Below are positions 44,378 to 53,880 of a DNA stretch of 64,000 bases, one piece after another. Below the pieces are notes generated by a model. It had not been told where the DNA came from and ran no database searches. It saw only the letters and a list, made by a program, of their open reading frames with translations. Each line of letters opens with the position of its first letter. The stretch's first letter is position 1. A program made the position numbers and the translations under genes. This DNA is from Sphingobium sp. CR2-8 (lineage in GTDB: Bacteria > Pseudomonadota > Alphaproteobacteria > Sphingomonadales > Sphingomonadaceae): assembly GCF_035818615.1 (NCBI RefSeq), contig NZ_JAYKZY010000002.1, positions 2,916,501 through 2,980,500 on the forward strand, written 5' to 3'.

Positions 44378-44428
44378 TAGGGATTGATAGGGGAATGGCA
44401 CAGCCCCTCCCCCTATCCGTCCGATCGT

Positions 44429-44830
44429 TCAGCGCCCATTGTCGGTCAGGACGCGCACCTCACCGACCGGATAGCCCTTTTCAGCCATTTCCTTGGCATA
44501 ATCGCCGCGCGCATCAGCCAGTTCGGCCCGATACTCCTCCCATGCGTCGCGATTATCCTCAGCATCGGACGAACCGCGCAAATCCTTGGTCAATTCCTGG
44601 CGCGCTTCGGCAAGATCGGTCTGGTAGTTGAACCAATAATCATTTTCGACCCCGGCAATCGGGGCATGATAGACCAGTTGCGTTTCAACCTGCGCCAGCT
44701 GCTCTTCATAGCTGACGGGGCCTTCCTGCGCCAAGGCGGTAGCCGGAACCATGCCCAGCAGGGCAGCGGCGATGACAATCCCGGAGCGATTAATGGGCCT
44801 GGAGCGATTCATGGGCCTGGAGCGATTCAT
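44429..44830 (-). CDS. Exported hypothetical protein with tandem N-terminal repeat
   Basis: From ATG 44830 (GAGGAGAA ribosome site) the protein starts MNRSRPMNRSRPINRSG, encoded by three 18-base tandem repeats, then a signal-type segment VIAAALLGMVPATALAQ. The mature part is acidic and helical (EEQLAQVETQLVYHAP, DAWEEYRAELADARGDYAKEM). Any of three repeat units could supply a start. Family not recognised; a small periplasmic protein is likely. Confidence 0.65.
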   Translation of the reverse strand: MNRSRPMNRSRPINRSGIVIAAALLGMVPATALAQEGPVSYEEQLAQVETQLVYHAPIAGVENDYWFNYQTDLAEARQELTKDLRGSSDAEDNRDAWEEYRAELADARGDYAKEMAEKGYPVGEVRVLTDNGR

Positions 44831-45003
44831 GGGTTCTTCTCCTCTTCTGATCTGAACCATGATCCGCACAACGCACCAAACCCTGGCTTTTTTGCCTGAA
44901 CGGATGTGCAGAATGGATCAATTGACCGGAAGGGGCGATGGACCGAGCGGTCGCCATTCCGCCTACCATCAATTTAATGTAGCGATTTCCGATAGATGAT
45001 CGA

Positions 45004-45564
45004 CTATCGCACGATCAGGTAGAAGTCGGCGGGCATGGTGCCGCCATTTTCGATCACGATGTCGTAGCGATCCGTAAACAGCGGCAGCCAGGCGCAATCC
45101 GACTGGCGGCCGTCCACGGCCTTGTCGCACAACGTATTACCGTCGGCGCCCTGTACCCGCATCGACAGACCGGATGCGCCATGCGTAGGCGCGACCGAAA
45201 TCTGGGCGCGCTGCCCCGCCAGGAAAAGCTGGCGCAGGGTCAGACTTTCGCGCGCGGCCAGCGAGCCACGCCGATAGGCCGGCCCCAAGGCGCGGCCGCG
45301 AAAAGCCAGATCCGATACAGCGACGCCATGGTCATGGGCCTGACGGATCCACTGCGCCGCAAGATCATCCTGCTCCTTGGCCGGCCTGGCGCCCAGCGCC
45401 TTGAGTATCCCTGCCGTTTCGAGCAGCACACCGTAATCGCTGTTCGCCTGCGCAGCTTCGCCTTCCATCAGCGTCCGCAATACGGGGTCGGTCGGCAACA
45501 GGTCGGCTGCCGGGGCGGCGGGTCCTGCGGCAAACAGCCAGGCGGTCAATAACATTCTAATCAT
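45004..45564 (-). CDS. Exported hypothetical protein linked to the two-component system
   Basis: From ATG 45564, overlapping the histidine kinase stop by 8 bases. Signal peptide MIRMLLTAWLFAAGPAAPAA, then a ~165-residue mature domain with a beta-rich C-terminus (SMRVQGADGNTLCDKAV, SDCAWLPLFTDRYDIVIENGG) and two Cys that may pair. Translational coupling to the kinase suggests an accessory sensor or target; no family recognised. Confidence 0.65.
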   Translation of the reverse strand: MIRMLLTAWLFAAGPAAPAADLLPTDPVLRTLMEGEAAQANSDYGVLLETAGILKALGARPAKEQDDLAAQWIRQAHDHGVAVSDLAFRGRALGPAYRRGSLAARESLTLRQLFLAGQRAQISVAPTHGASGLSMRVQGADGNTLCDKAVDGRQSDCAWLPLFTDRYDIVIENGGTMPADFYLIVR

Positions 45565-46906
45565 CGCGGCCCTCCGGCTGGAGCACGAACCGCGCGCCGG
45601 GCGCGGCATCCTCCACATGCAACGACATTTGGTGCCGCTCCGCAATCGCCCTGGCCAGCGACAGGCCAAGCCCATGTCCCCCGCCCAGCGCCCCGTCAAG
45701 CCGGACGTAGCGTTCGAACACGCGTTCCCGATCGGCGCGCGGAATACCATGGCCGTCATCCTGCACCACGATGCGCGGCCCTGGCCCCAATTCCAATAGG
45801 ACGGACCCGCCACTCGACACATATTTGAATCCATTGTCGAGCAGATTGGACATGAGGCGCATCATCTGCATCGGGTCGGCGCGGCAGCGAACGCCCGGCG
45901 CGATGCGGGCATGAAAGCCGATCCCCAACTCCTCCGCACTGGCGCCATAGAGGTCCGCCAGATTTTCCGCGATATCGCTGAGGTCGACTTCGGCCATGCC
46001 ACGCGGATCGCCCCGCATCGCCTGCGTTCCCGCAATGTCGAGCAGCGAATCGAGCAGGTGCACGACACCGCGGATTTCCGCCCGAGACTGGTCCAGCGTC
46101 CGCAGCAACGCTTCGTCCTGGGTGCCATCCATCGCCTTGAGAATACGTGTGTCCAGGTGCATCAACGGCGTACGGATCTCATGCGCCGTCTGATCTGACA
46201 CGGCCCGCTGGGCGTCCACCAGCCGCTCCACCTGATCGAGCATGATGTTGGTGTTGGCCGCCAGTTCCGCCAGTTCGTCATTGCTGCCAGCGCCAGGCGC
46301 GCGCGCGGCAATACGCCCGGCGCGGACAGCGGCGAAAGCGGCGTTCACCGTTTCAACCCGAGCGCGCAGCCGACGGGCGGCGAGATGCCCAGCCACCAGA
46401 CTGAGCAGTGCGATGCCCGCCCCTGCCACGGCAAAGGCGGTGGCCAGTCGGGCGAGCAACGCCTGGCTGCGTCGGTCGCTGCGCCCCACCAGCAGCCGGG
46501 CGCCATCGGGGAGTCGGGTCGCGCGGGCGAATATATGACGCCCATCCGGCAGGGTGATGAGGCGCGCTTCGGACACGTCGGACGCGATGACAGGCCAGCG
46601 CGCCAGATTGCCCGCCAAGCGTCGGCCGGTGGCATCGGTCAGCAGATACCAGCTTCTGACGCCTTCCTGATCGAAGGCCAGGCGATCGGCGATACGGTCC
46701 CTCAGTTCGGTCCCGCCCCCGCTGACATGAATGTCGGCCAGGCCGGCAAGATCGGTGTCGACTTCCCGCGCCAACATGGCGCGACCATGATCTTCGACGA
46801 TCTTCTGCACCACCAGGAACAGCGCCAGCGTGGACAACAGGCTGACAAGTAAGGCCGAAATCGTGACCCGCCCGAAGACCGACCGGAACAGGCCGGGCTT
46901 AGTCAA
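45557..46906 (-). CDS. Sensor histidine kinase (HisKA/HATPase)
   Basis: This 449-residue kinase has an N-terminal transmembrane segment (ISALLVSLLSTLALFLVVQ), a ~130-residue periplasmic domain, a second segment (AFAVAGAGIALLSLVAG), HAMP linker, HisKA with the phospho-His in SDQTAHEIRTPLMHLD, and HATPase with MSNLLDNGFKYV, VQDDGHGIP and GGGHGLGLSLAR. Start overlaps the response regulator stop by 8 bases. The stimulus is unknown. Confidence 0.93.
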   Translation of the reverse strand: MTKPGLFRSVFGRVTISALLVSLLSTLALFLVVQKIVEDHGRAMLAREVDTDLAGLADIHVSGGGTELRDRIADRLAFDQEGVRSWYLLTDATGRRLAGNLARWPVIASDVSEARLITLPDGRHIFARATRLPDGARLLVGRSDRRSQALLARLATAFAVAGAGIALLSLVAGHLAARRLRARVETVNAAFAAVRAGRIAARAPGAGSNDELAELAANTNIMLDQVERLVDAQRAVSDQTAHEIRTPLMHLDTRILKAMDGTQDEALLRTLDQSRAEIRGVVHLLDSLLDIAGTQAMRGDPRGMAEVDLSDIAENLADLYGASAEELGIGFHARIAPGVRCRADPMQMMRLMSNLLDNGFKYVSSGGSVLLELGPGPRIVVQDDGHGIPRADRERVFERYVRLDGALGGGHGLGLSLARAIAERHQMSLHVEDAAPGARFVLQPEGRDD

Positions 46907-47612
46907 GATCGGATCTCGTCGTGCCGATCAGCCGGTATCCCGTGCCCCATACGGTTTCCAGCACCGGGCCGTCGAACCCGTCCTCCAGCTTGCGGCGCAG
47001 GCGGCCGACATTGACGTCGACGACATTGGTCTGCGGATCGAAGCTCAGTTTCCAGACCTGGCGCAGCAGCATTTCGCGGGTCACGACTTCGCCTGCATGC
47101 TCCATCAGATAGCGGAACAGTTCGAATTCCTTGGGCGAAAGCGGCAGGTGGCGACCACGGCGAAAGGCGGTGCGCGCCTTCACATGACATTCCAGATCGC
47201 CGAACAGCAGGACCGGTTCATGGCTGCGGCGGTTGGCGCGCCGCCAGAGCGCGCGGACGCGCGCAACCAGTTCGTCGGGTTCGAACGGCTTGGCGAGATA
47301 ATCGTCGACCCCGCTTTCCAGGCCTTCGACCCGATGTTCGCTGCGGCCGAGCGCGGACAGCATCAATATGGGCGCGCCCACGCCGGCCACGCGCAGCCGG
47401 GTGACGATGTCGATACCTGAAAGATGCGGCAGCATGCGGTCGAGGATGATGACGTCGTGGCCACCGCTGCCCGCACGGTTGAGGCCGGTGGCACCATCAA
47501 TCGCCTGCTCCACCGTCATGCCTGCATTGCTGAGGATCGCGGCGACATTGATGCGCGCCGCCGCGTCATCTTCCACCAGCAATATCGAAATTGCGTCCGT
47601 CTGCCCCATCAT
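46899..47612 (-). CDS. OmpR/PhoB-family response regulator
   Basis: A 237-residue regulator, receiver plus winged helix. The receiver has the acidic pair in LLVEDDAAAR, phospho-Asp in VIILDRMLP, and Lys in DDYLAKPFEPDEL. The DNA-binding domain has LPLSPKEFELFRYLMEH and VDVNVGRLRRKLE plus VWGTGYRL. It forms an operon with the kinase and the exported protein. Start 47612 or 47609. Confidence 0.93.
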   Translation of the reverse strand: MMGQTDAISILLVEDDAAARINVAAILSNAGMTVEQAIDGATGLNRAGSGGHDVIILDRMLPHLSGIDIVTRLRVAGVGAPILMLSALGRSEHRVEGLESGVDDYLAKPFEPDELVARVRALWRRANRRSHEPVLLFGDLECHVKARTAFRRGRHLPLSPKEFELFRYLMEHAGEVVTREMLLRQVWKLSFDPQTNVVDVNVGRLRRKLEDGFDGPVLETVWGTGYRLIGTTRSDLD

Positions 47613-47706
47613 GCCTCCCGCTTGCAGATAACGCGAAAGGCCGCCAGTGACAAAGCCTGTTAGGCATCACTGGCGGCCTTTCGCGCAGGCAACCGGGAAG
47701 CGGCGC

Positions 47707-48537
47707 TTACATCTTGAGGCCGGCACGCAGCATCAGGGCGCCGATGATGAGGAGATAGGCGCCAAATATCTTCTTGAGCGGACCTGCCGGCAGACTGTGC
47801 GCAGCGGCCACACCCAGCGGCGCGGTCAGCATCGACATGGAGGCGATCGCCAGCGTCGCGGGGATATTGATGTAGCCCAGCGACCCCCATGGCAAGCCCC
47901 CTTCCTTGAGGCCGATGATCGCAAAGCCGATGGTCGTCGGTACGGCGATCAGTGTGCCGATGCCCGATGCCGTTGCGATGGCGCGGTGGATGGTGCGACC
48001 GCAAAGGGTCATCACCATGATGGCGATGGTGCCGCCGCCAATGCCCAGCAAAGAGGAGAAGGTGCCAAGGCCCCCGGCAATACCCATGCGGATGATGCCA
48101 GTCGGCATGGTGTCGCTTACGACCTTGCCGCTCACCTTGGGCAACAGGAAGTTGAGCGACATCAGGATCACGCCGCCGCCAAAGATCATCTTGAGCGTTC
48201 GGCCATCGACATGGCTGGCGAGCATCACGCCCGCGCCGCAGCCGAGAACGATCCAGGGCGCCCAGGTCTTGAGCACTTCGAACTCCACCGCTCCGCGCTT
48301 GGCATGCGCCAGGAGCGAGCGGATCGAGGTGACGATGATGGTCGCAGCCGACGTGCCGATCGCGACATGGGCGATCGCATCATGCGTGCCGCCCAGGAGG
48401 GGCAGCACCACCAGCAATGCGGGAACGACCACGAAGCCGCCGCCGATACCGAAAATGCCCGCCGCGAAACCGGCGAGGAGGCCCGCACCAAGCATGGCGA
48501 CGAGCGGCACCAGCCAGGTCATGACATCACCCTGCAT
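47707..48537 (-). CDS. TauE/SafE family sulfite/anion permease
   Basis: A 276-residue inner-membrane protein with about eight transmembrane helices and two copies of the TauE motif: AGFAAGIFGIGGGFVVVPALL and GTFSSLLGIGGGTIAIMVMTL. This family exports sulfite or organosulfonates. Start 48537 has GGGGGA upstream; 48522 is an alternative. No sulfur genes adjoin it, so the substrate is open. Confidence 0.88.
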   Translation of the reverse strand: MQGDVMTWLVPLVAMLGAGLLAGFAAGIFGIGGGFVVVPALLVVLPLLGGTHDAIAHVAIGTSAATIIVTSIRSLLAHAKRGAVEFEVLKTWAPWIVLGCGAGVMLASHVDGRTLKMIFGGGVILMSLNFLLPKVSGKVVSDTMPTGIIRMGIAGGLGTFSSLLGIGGGTIAIMVMTLCGRTIHRAIATASGIGTLIAVPTTIGFAIIGLKEGGLPWGSLGYINIPATLAIASMSMLTAPLGVAAAHSLPAGPLKKIFGAYLLIIGALMLRAGLKM

Positions 48538-48814
48538 TATCGTCCCCCTTCCTGACCGGTGCGGCCCGCACATGCGGTGCGGGAATCGCCTTTACGTATC
48601 AAGGCGGCGAAAATGGGGAAATCGACCATGACGTTAAACCATGCCTCTCTTCGGCGAAATCAAGCTGCATGGGGGGCATGTGGTCATGTCCCCCTGCCCC
48701 GCTAGACGAACGACGTCCCGGAACCCGCAAGCTGCTCTTTCAAAGTCGGGCAGGCTGGAACAACAAAATCACCCCGGCGATCAGGTCGCGCATGGCCGAT
48801 CGCTTGACGTATAG

Positions 48815-49933
48815 TTATGCGACGGCCTCTTCCGCAGGCGTATAGGGCTGCCCAAGATCGTGGGCCACCGCCTGATAGGTCACGCGGCCGTTCCAGACAT
48901 TGAGACCCGCGCGCAGGTGCGGATCGCGCCGCAACGCTTCCTTCCAGCCCAGTTCCGCAATCCGCAGCGCATGGGGCAGCGTCACATTGTTAAGCGCATA
49001 GGTGCTGGTGCGTGCAACGGCGCCGGGCATGTTGGCGACGCAATAATGCACGATGCCATCGACGATATAGGTCGGGTCCGCATGGGTGGTGGCGTGGCTG
49101 GTTTCGAAACAGCCACCCTGATCGATCGCGACATCGACCAGTACCGCACCCTTCTGCATGGTGCCAAGCATCTGCGCGCTCACCAGCTTGGGCGCCGCCG
49201 CGCCGGGGATCAGCACCGCGCCGATGACGAGGTCGGCTTCGGCGACGCATTCTGCCAGACTGGCACGGTTGGAAAAGCGCGTCTTGGCCCGCGCTTCGAA
49301 ATATATGCCCAGCTTTTCCAGCGCTTCGGGATTGCGATCGAGGATGGTGACATCCGCGCCCAGCCCTACCGCCATCTGCGCCGCGTTGAAGCCGACCACG
49401 CCACCGCCGATCACCACAACCCTGGCCGGCAGTACGCCCGGCACGCCGCCCAGCAACACGCCACGCCCGCCATGCGCCTTTTCCAGCGCCGTCGCCCCCG
49501 CCTGGATCGCCATGCGCCCGGCGACCTGGCTCATGGGTTTGAGCAACGGCAAGCCGCCATGCGCGTCGGTCACGGTTTCATAGGCGATGCAGGTGGCGCC
49601 GGATGCGATGAGGTCGCGGGTCTGCTCGGGGTCGGGGGCAAGATGCAGATAGGTGTAGAGAATCTGGTCGGGGCGCAGCATCGCACGCTCGGCCGGTTGC
49701 GGTTCCTTTACCTTCACGATCATTTCGGCCGCAGCGAAGATGTCGGCGGCATGCGCGACGATCTGTGCGCCCGCCCGTTCATAGGATGCGTCGCTCGCAC
49801 CGATGCCGTCACCTGCGCCACTTTCCACCAGCACGCGATGGCCATGGGCCGTCAGTTCATGGGCGCTTTCCGGCGTCAGGCCGACGCGATATTCGTGATT
49901 CTTGATTTCCTTGACGGTGCCTATGATCATCAT
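48815..49933 (-). CDS. ald: Alanine dehydrogenase
   Basis: NAD-dependent deamination of L-alanine to pyruvate (or reductive amination). 372 residues: [24 protein letters not shown] at the start, substrate Lys in MIVKVKEPQ, His in [10 protein letters not shown], the NAD site [18 protein letters not shown] and [14 protein letters not shown]. Complete and typical. No lrp-type regulator lies beside it. Confidence 0.95.
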   Translation of the reverse strand: MMIIGTVKEIKNHEYRVGLTPESAHELTAHGHRVLVESGAGDGIGASDASYERAGAQIVAHAADIFAAAEMIVKVKEPQPAERAMLRPDQILYTYLHLAPDPEQTRDLIASGATCIAYETVTDAHGGLPLLKPMSQVAGRMAIQAGATALEKAHGGRGVLLGGVPGVLPARVVVIGGGVVGFNAAQMAVGLGADVTILDRNPEALEKLGIYFEARAKTRFSNRASLAECVAEADLVIGAVLIPGAAAPKLVSAQMLGTMQKGAVLVDVAIDQGGCFETSHATTHADPTYIVDGIVHYCVANMPGAVARTSTYALNNVTLPHALRIAELGWKEALRRDPHLRAGLNVWNGRVTYQAVAHDLGQPYTPAEEAVA

Positions 49934-50032
49934 GCCTGTCCATTATGGGGCGCGTCGTCCGCGCTGCTTTGATGCGGATAGAGCGCCCCTGAAGCGGCAA
50001 AGGTTCCTTGATTTCCCGGACGATACAGACCG

Positions 50033-50923
50033 TCAGGGTGCTGCCCGGATGGGCACCGGCGCGTTGCACAGATCGACGCCACCGGCAGGCCTGTCGTAGA
50101 AATCATCCTTACGGTTGGCGCGCAATCGCAGATAGTCTGCAAAGCTGGGCGAGCCGGTATCCATGACCTCGAACCGTGGCCGCTGCGCTGGCGGCAGATC
50201 GCTGGCCAGGCGAACCGACAGGATCGGCACCGCATGTTCCTGCGGCGTGTAGAAGCCCAGTTCGCCCGATCCGCGCGGCAGGCTGGAAAGGATCGCCATC
50301 CCTTCGATCACGCGGCCGACGACGGCGATGTTGCGATCCAGCTGGCGCGGCGCCTGCCCGATGACCGCATAGAGTTCCGCGCCCGTTCCAGCGTCGGGCG
50401 ACATGTTACGCCCCACGCCGACATAGCCGTAGCAATGCGGCAGCCAGGCCGACGATCCATCCATCGCCACCGGCCATCCCCCGACAAAGCCGGTTGAGGG
50501 AGCATAGGAGTCGGGATAGGGCAATGGCGTGACGGCCAGCCGCCGCGTCGCCAAAGACAGCACATAATCGTCCGGCGTGGTGGCGGACAGACCGGGCGGC
50601 ATCGGTTTCTTCTCGGTCGCGTCGCCCCACTGCACGACATAATTGTCCTGCACCCGATTGATGCTGGTGCCATCCCACCAATGCGTCTTGGCCAATGTGA
50701 CGATATTGGCGACATGGCGAGGCGACAGGCCGGGCGCGAGCTGGATGACCACGCGGCCGCCACCCTCGACCGTCATTATCAGCAGATCGTCGGCCGGGAT
50801 CGACCGCCAGGCGTCGGCTGGCGCCTGCGCCACTATGGCGGCAGGGGTCGCGGGCGGGGCGGCTCCGACGGTCGGGGCGGCGAGAGAGGCGGTGGAAAGC
50901 GCCAATGCAAGACAGCGGTTCAT
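50033..50923 (-). CDS. Cyclophilin-type peptidyl-prolyl isomerase (exported)
   Basis: A 296-residue protein with a signal peptide (ALSTASLAAPTVGA) and a cyclophilin-like barrel (VVIQLAPGLSPRHVANIVTLAKTHWWDGTSINRVQDNYVVQWGD; YAVIGQAPRQLDRNIAVVGRVIEGM). Probably a periplasmic folding helper; the catalytic Arg is replaced in this divergent subfamily, so activity is uncertain. A C-terminal extension follows the barrel. Confidence 0.85.
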   Translation of the reverse strand: MNRCLALALSTASLAAPTVGAAPPATPAAIVAQAPADAWRSIPADDLLIMTVEGGGRVVIQLAPGLSPRHVANIVTLAKTHWWDGTSINRVQDNYVVQWGDATEKKPMPPGLSATTPDDYVLSLATRRLAVTPLPYPDSYAPSTGFVGGWPVAMDGSSAWLPHCYGYVGVGRNMSPDAGTGAELYAVIGQAPRQLDRNIAVVGRVIEGMAILSSLPRGSGELGFYTPQEHAVPILSVRLASDLPPAQRPRFEVMDTGSPSFADYLRLRANRKDDFYDRPAGGVDLCNAPVPIRAAP

Positions 50924-51024
50924 GCCGCGATCAGACAGCCGCCGCGCGATAATGTAAAGCGCATTGCCATCCCCCCTTGCCTAGCCGCCCGACGCGCGAT
51001 AGGGAGCCGCCTTCCAGTGCATGC

Positions 51025-51115
51025 GGAGCGGTGGCCGAGTGGTCGAAGGCGCTCGCCTGGAAAGTGAGTATACGTCAAAAGCGTATCGAGGGTTCGAATC
51101 CCTCCCGCTCCGCCA
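51025..51115 (+). tRNA. tRNA-Ser (anticodon GGA)
   Basis: Acceptor GGAGCGG pairs with CCGCTCC; anticodon stem CTCGC/GTGAG with loop CTGGAAA (GGA); long variable arm TATACGTCAAAAGCGTAT, the class II feature; T-arm GAGGG-TTCGAAT-CCCTC; discriminator G and encoded CCA. Confidence 0.95.
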
Positions 51116-51533
51116 TAAAGTTTCTGTTTTAAAAGTTTTTTCTGAAAAATCGATCGATGCAGATCGTTCTATTTTCCACTAAGCTTTACCTGATTTCCAG
51201 CGTGAAAAGCGGCGAAAATATCTCTCGCCACGGCTCTGTCGAAGCAAATGTCGGCGCACCAGCCAGCGCCCAAGACGAAGCCCGCCAGCAACCCATTCCA
51301 CTACTGCAACTCTTGACCGAAGGTGATCCGGCTTGTCGGGATGATGTGTGGCCGGTTTCCGTTCAACCTCCAGAACGTGGAGGATCTGCTTTTCGAGCTC
51401 CGGTATCGACATCTGACATGAGAGATTTCTCATTGTCCACAATGCACCCAGCGGAGATGCGCGCGCATCAGACCGGATATGGCCCTTTTACCTTGCAAGA
51501 ATTTCGACGCAGATACATAAACTGGGTCCATCC
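51116..51533. other. 418-base AT-richer region after tRNA-Ser, no supported gene
   Basis: Base composition drops noticeably just after the tRNA (runs such as TTTTAAAAGTTTTTTC). Weak open frames on both strands have no ribosome site or known domain. It could be leftover foreign DNA at a tRNA, but no integrase or repeat was seen. Confidence 0.4.
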
Positions 51534-51550
51534 GTTCTAGAAAGTAGAAC
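51534..51550. promoter_or_regulatory. LysR-type box before the LysR gene
   Basis: GTTCTA-GAAAG-TAGAAC, which contains a T-N11-A core, ends 1 base before the LysR ATG. LysR regulators commonly bind such a site to repress their own gene. Confidence 0.5.
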
Positions 51551-51551
51551 A

Positions 51552-52481
51552 ATGAATTCTCCCGGCACCCCCACCTTCGACCAGCTTCGTATCTTCCTTA
51601 CCATCGTCGATCTGGGCAGCTTCGCCGCCGCCGCGCGGAAGCTCAATCGCGCCGTGTCGGTGATCAGCTATGGCATCGCCAATCTGGAAGCGCAGCTCGG
51701 ACTGACGCTGTTCGATCGGGAGGGCACGCGAAAACCCCAGTTGACCGTCGAGGGACGCGCGCTGCTCGCGGAGGTGCGCAGCATATCGCATGGCTTCGAC
51801 GGACTGCGCGCGAAGGTGAAGGGTTTGCTCGACGGGCTGGAAGCGGAAGTGGATCTGGCCGTCGATGTCATGCTGCCATCCGAGCGGTTAGGGAAAGTGC
51901 TGCGCCATTTCGCGACCGAGTTTCCAACGGTCCAGCTTCGTCTGCATGTCGAAGCGCTCGGCGCGATCACCGCCATGGTGCTGGATCGCGGCGCGGCCAT
52001 CGGAATATCCGGGCCGCTGGCGGCTGGCGTGGAGGGGGTCGAATGCATCGCTGCCGGTTCGGTTCCCATGGTGCCCGTCGCCGCACCCGATCACCCGCTT
52101 GGCCGCATGGAACGCATCCCACCCGGCGCCGGACGCGAGCATACCCAACTGGTGCTGACGGACCGATCGCGCTTTACCGAGGGGCAGGATTATTCCGTCA
52201 TGAGTCCCAAGACGTGGCGGCTGGCGGATCTGGGCGCGAAACATGCGCTGCTGCGCGAGGGGATCGGGTGGGGCAACATGCCGCTGCCGATGATCGAACC
52301 GGACCTGATCGATGGTACGCTGGTGCGTCTCGTCATGCCGGATCACATAGGCGGAACCTACCGTTTTGCCGGTGTCTGGCGCAGGGATGCGCCACCGGGA
52401 CCTGCCGCCTCCTGGCTGCTCGATCAGTTTGTCGCCCTGGGTGCGGACGACAAGGAACTGGAGGGCATGGGCGATGTCTGA
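51552..52481 (+). CDS. LysR-family transcriptional regulator
   Basis: A 309-residue regulator with an N-terminal winged HTH (FDQLRIFLTIVDLGSFAAAARKLNRAVSVISYGIANLEAQLGLTLFDRE) and a PBP2-like effector domain. It precedes a coupled TMEM175 gene. The opposite-strand hydrolase/porin cluster ending at 60484 contains repeated T-N11-A palindromes and is a candidate target. Ligand unknown. Confidence 0.9.
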   Translation: MNSPGTPTFDQLRIFLTIVDLGSFAAAARKLNRAVSVISYGIANLEAQLGLTLFDREGTRKPQLTVEGRALLAEVRSISHGFDGLRAKVKGLLDGLEAEVDLAVDVMLPSERLGKVLRHFATEFPTVQLRLHVEALGAITAMVLDRGAAIGISGPLAAGVEGVECIAAGSVPMVPVAAPDHPLGRMERIPPGAGREHTQLVLTDRSRFTEGQDYSVMSPKTWRLADLGAKHALLREGIGWGNMPLPMIEPDLIDGTLVRLVMPDHIGGTYRFAGVWRRDAPPGPAASWLLDQFVALGADDKELEGMGDV

Positions 52482-53085
52482 TCCGGCCGAGGGCAGGCCA
52501 AAGCGCAGCATGAGATCGGGCCGACTGGAAGCCTTCACCGATGGCGTGGTGGCGATCATCATCACGATCATGGTGCTCGAACTGAAGGTGCCGCAGGACG
52601 GAACGCTTGCAGCGCTGTCGGACAGCATGCCGATCCTGCTCGCTTACGTCCTGTCCTTCATCAATGTCGGACTGTATTGGAACAATCATCACCACCTGAT
52701 GCAGGCGACCCAGCGGATTGACGGTCGCGTGCTGTGGGCGAACCTCTTCCTGCTATTCTGGCTCTCGCTCGTACCCTTCGTTATCCGGTGGTTCGACGCC
52801 AGCGGCTTTTCGGCCATGGCGACCGCGTCCTACGGCGTCGTGCTGGGCATGGCAGCGATCGGCTATGAACTGACCGAGCAGTCGATCATCGCCTGCAATG
52901 GGCGTCAGTCGGCGGTAGGGAGAGCCATCGGGCGCGATTGGAAGGGCAAGATCAGCCTTGCCCTCTATGCTGTCGCCGTGCCTGCGGCTTTCTTCGCCCG
53001 GCCGGTGGCGATCATTCTCTATGTCGCGGTGCTGCTGTTCTGGCTCCCGCCCGACCGCAGGATCGAGCGGGAACTGGAGGATTAG
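52474..53085 (+). CDS. TMEM175 family (DUF1211) potassium channel-like protein
   Basis: A 203-residue six-helix membrane protein beginning after a short cytoplasmic segment with RSGRLEAFTDGVVAIIITIMVLELKVP, the conserved RxxxFSD-type motif (here FTD) at the pore, then LYWNNHHHL. Bacterial TMEM175 forms tetrameric K+-selective channels. ATG 52474 overlaps the LysR stop; the longer upstream frame lies inside the regulator. Confidence 0.85.
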   Translation: MSDPAEGRPKRSMRSGRLEAFTDGVVAIIITIMVLELKVPQDGTLAALSDSMPILLAYVLSFINVGLYWNNHHHLMQATQRIDGRVLWANLFLLFWLSLVPFVIRWFDASGFSAMATASYGVVLGMAAIGYELTEQSIIACNGRQSAVGRAIGRDWKGKISLALYAVAVPAAFFARPVAIILYVAVLLFWLPPDRRIERELED

Positions 53086-53777
53086 AGGGGCTTGGCGGCG
53101 GCCGGGTACAGCGTGCAGGCGAGCGTGCCTGCGAAGATCAGACCGCCCGCGAGGACGAGCGGCGCGACCAGCCCACCATGGGTGACGAGATAGGCGCCGA
53201 TGGCCGCGCCGATGAAGATGGCGGCCACACTAGCGACGCGGCGTGCCCAGTTCGGGTTGGATCCGCCAGCCACGCGTGAATCCGCCGCAAGGCCGGTAAT
53301 CGTGAGGGTGAGGACCGTGGTGGTGAGATCCGGAACCTTCAGCTGGCGGATGGTCGCATTGCGAAAGCCCATGGCGAGGCCGGTCAGCGTGATGATGATG
53401 TAGACGCTCATGTCCGGCGTCTGCGTGGCCACGTCGAACCCGACGGCGACACCGGCGGCGATCCAGAGGAGACTGGCTTCGACCGACGCGGCGATCAGCA
53501 GCCAGCGGCGCAGGGGCGAACCTGCATGGCGCTTGCCGACGCGCCCGGCGATCAACGCACCAACCATGAACGACATAATGGCGAACAGATAAGGTGCGAT
53601 CTTGAACCCTGGTGCGCCGCTGGCGGCGAAACCGAGGAAGACGACGTTGCCGGTCATGTTGGCCGTGAAGACTTTGCCAAGGCCCAGCACCGAGATGGCG
53701 TCGACCAGCCCGGTCGTGACGGAGAGGAGCAGGAGGAGCCAGGGAAGCGGCGATGTGGCAGGCTTGTCGGCGGTCAT
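53082..53777 (-). CDS. YoaK/DUF1275 family membrane protein
   Basis: A 231-residue protein with about six transmembrane helices and the DUF1275 opening TTGLVDAISVLGLGKVFTANMTGNVVFLG, then GFRNATIRQLKVPDLTTTVLTLTITGLA. Function unknown; sometimes thought to be a transporter. Its 3' end overlaps the convergent TMEM175 stop. The palindrome at 53859 lies in its upstream region. Confidence 0.85.
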   Translation of the reverse strand: MTADKPATSPLPWLLLLLSVTTGLVDAISVLGLGKVFTANMTGNVVFLGFAASGAPGFKIAPYLFAIMSFMVGALIAGRVGKRHAGSPLRRWLLIAASVEASLLWIAAGVAVGFDVATQTPDMSVYIIITLTGLAMGFRNATIRQLKVPDLTTTVLTLTITGLAADSRVAGGSNPNWARRVASVAAIFIGAAIGAYLVTHGGLVAPLVLAGGLIFAGTLACTLYPAAAKPL

Positions 53778-53858
53778 GAGGGTCTCCGTGAATGTCTATG
53801 ACTTACGTCTAACCGCTGTCGCCGCCTCGATGCAGTGGAATAAGATCGATCCTGTCTT

Positions 53859-53873
53859 TCGATAAAATCGAAT
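53859..53873. promoter_or_regulatory. TTCGATAAAATCGAA palindrome (LysR-type box, copy 1)
   Basis: A 15-base palindrome with T-N11-A spacing, 82 bases upstream of the DUF1275 start. It differs by one base from the palindrome before the 60484 gene. Confidence 0.6.
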
Positions 53874-53880
53874 AGAAAGG

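Noticed and set aside
51157..51540. 127-residue plus-strand frame after tRNA-Ser
   Set aside because: No ribosome site, no domain, and weak protein character; the opposite frame is equally open.
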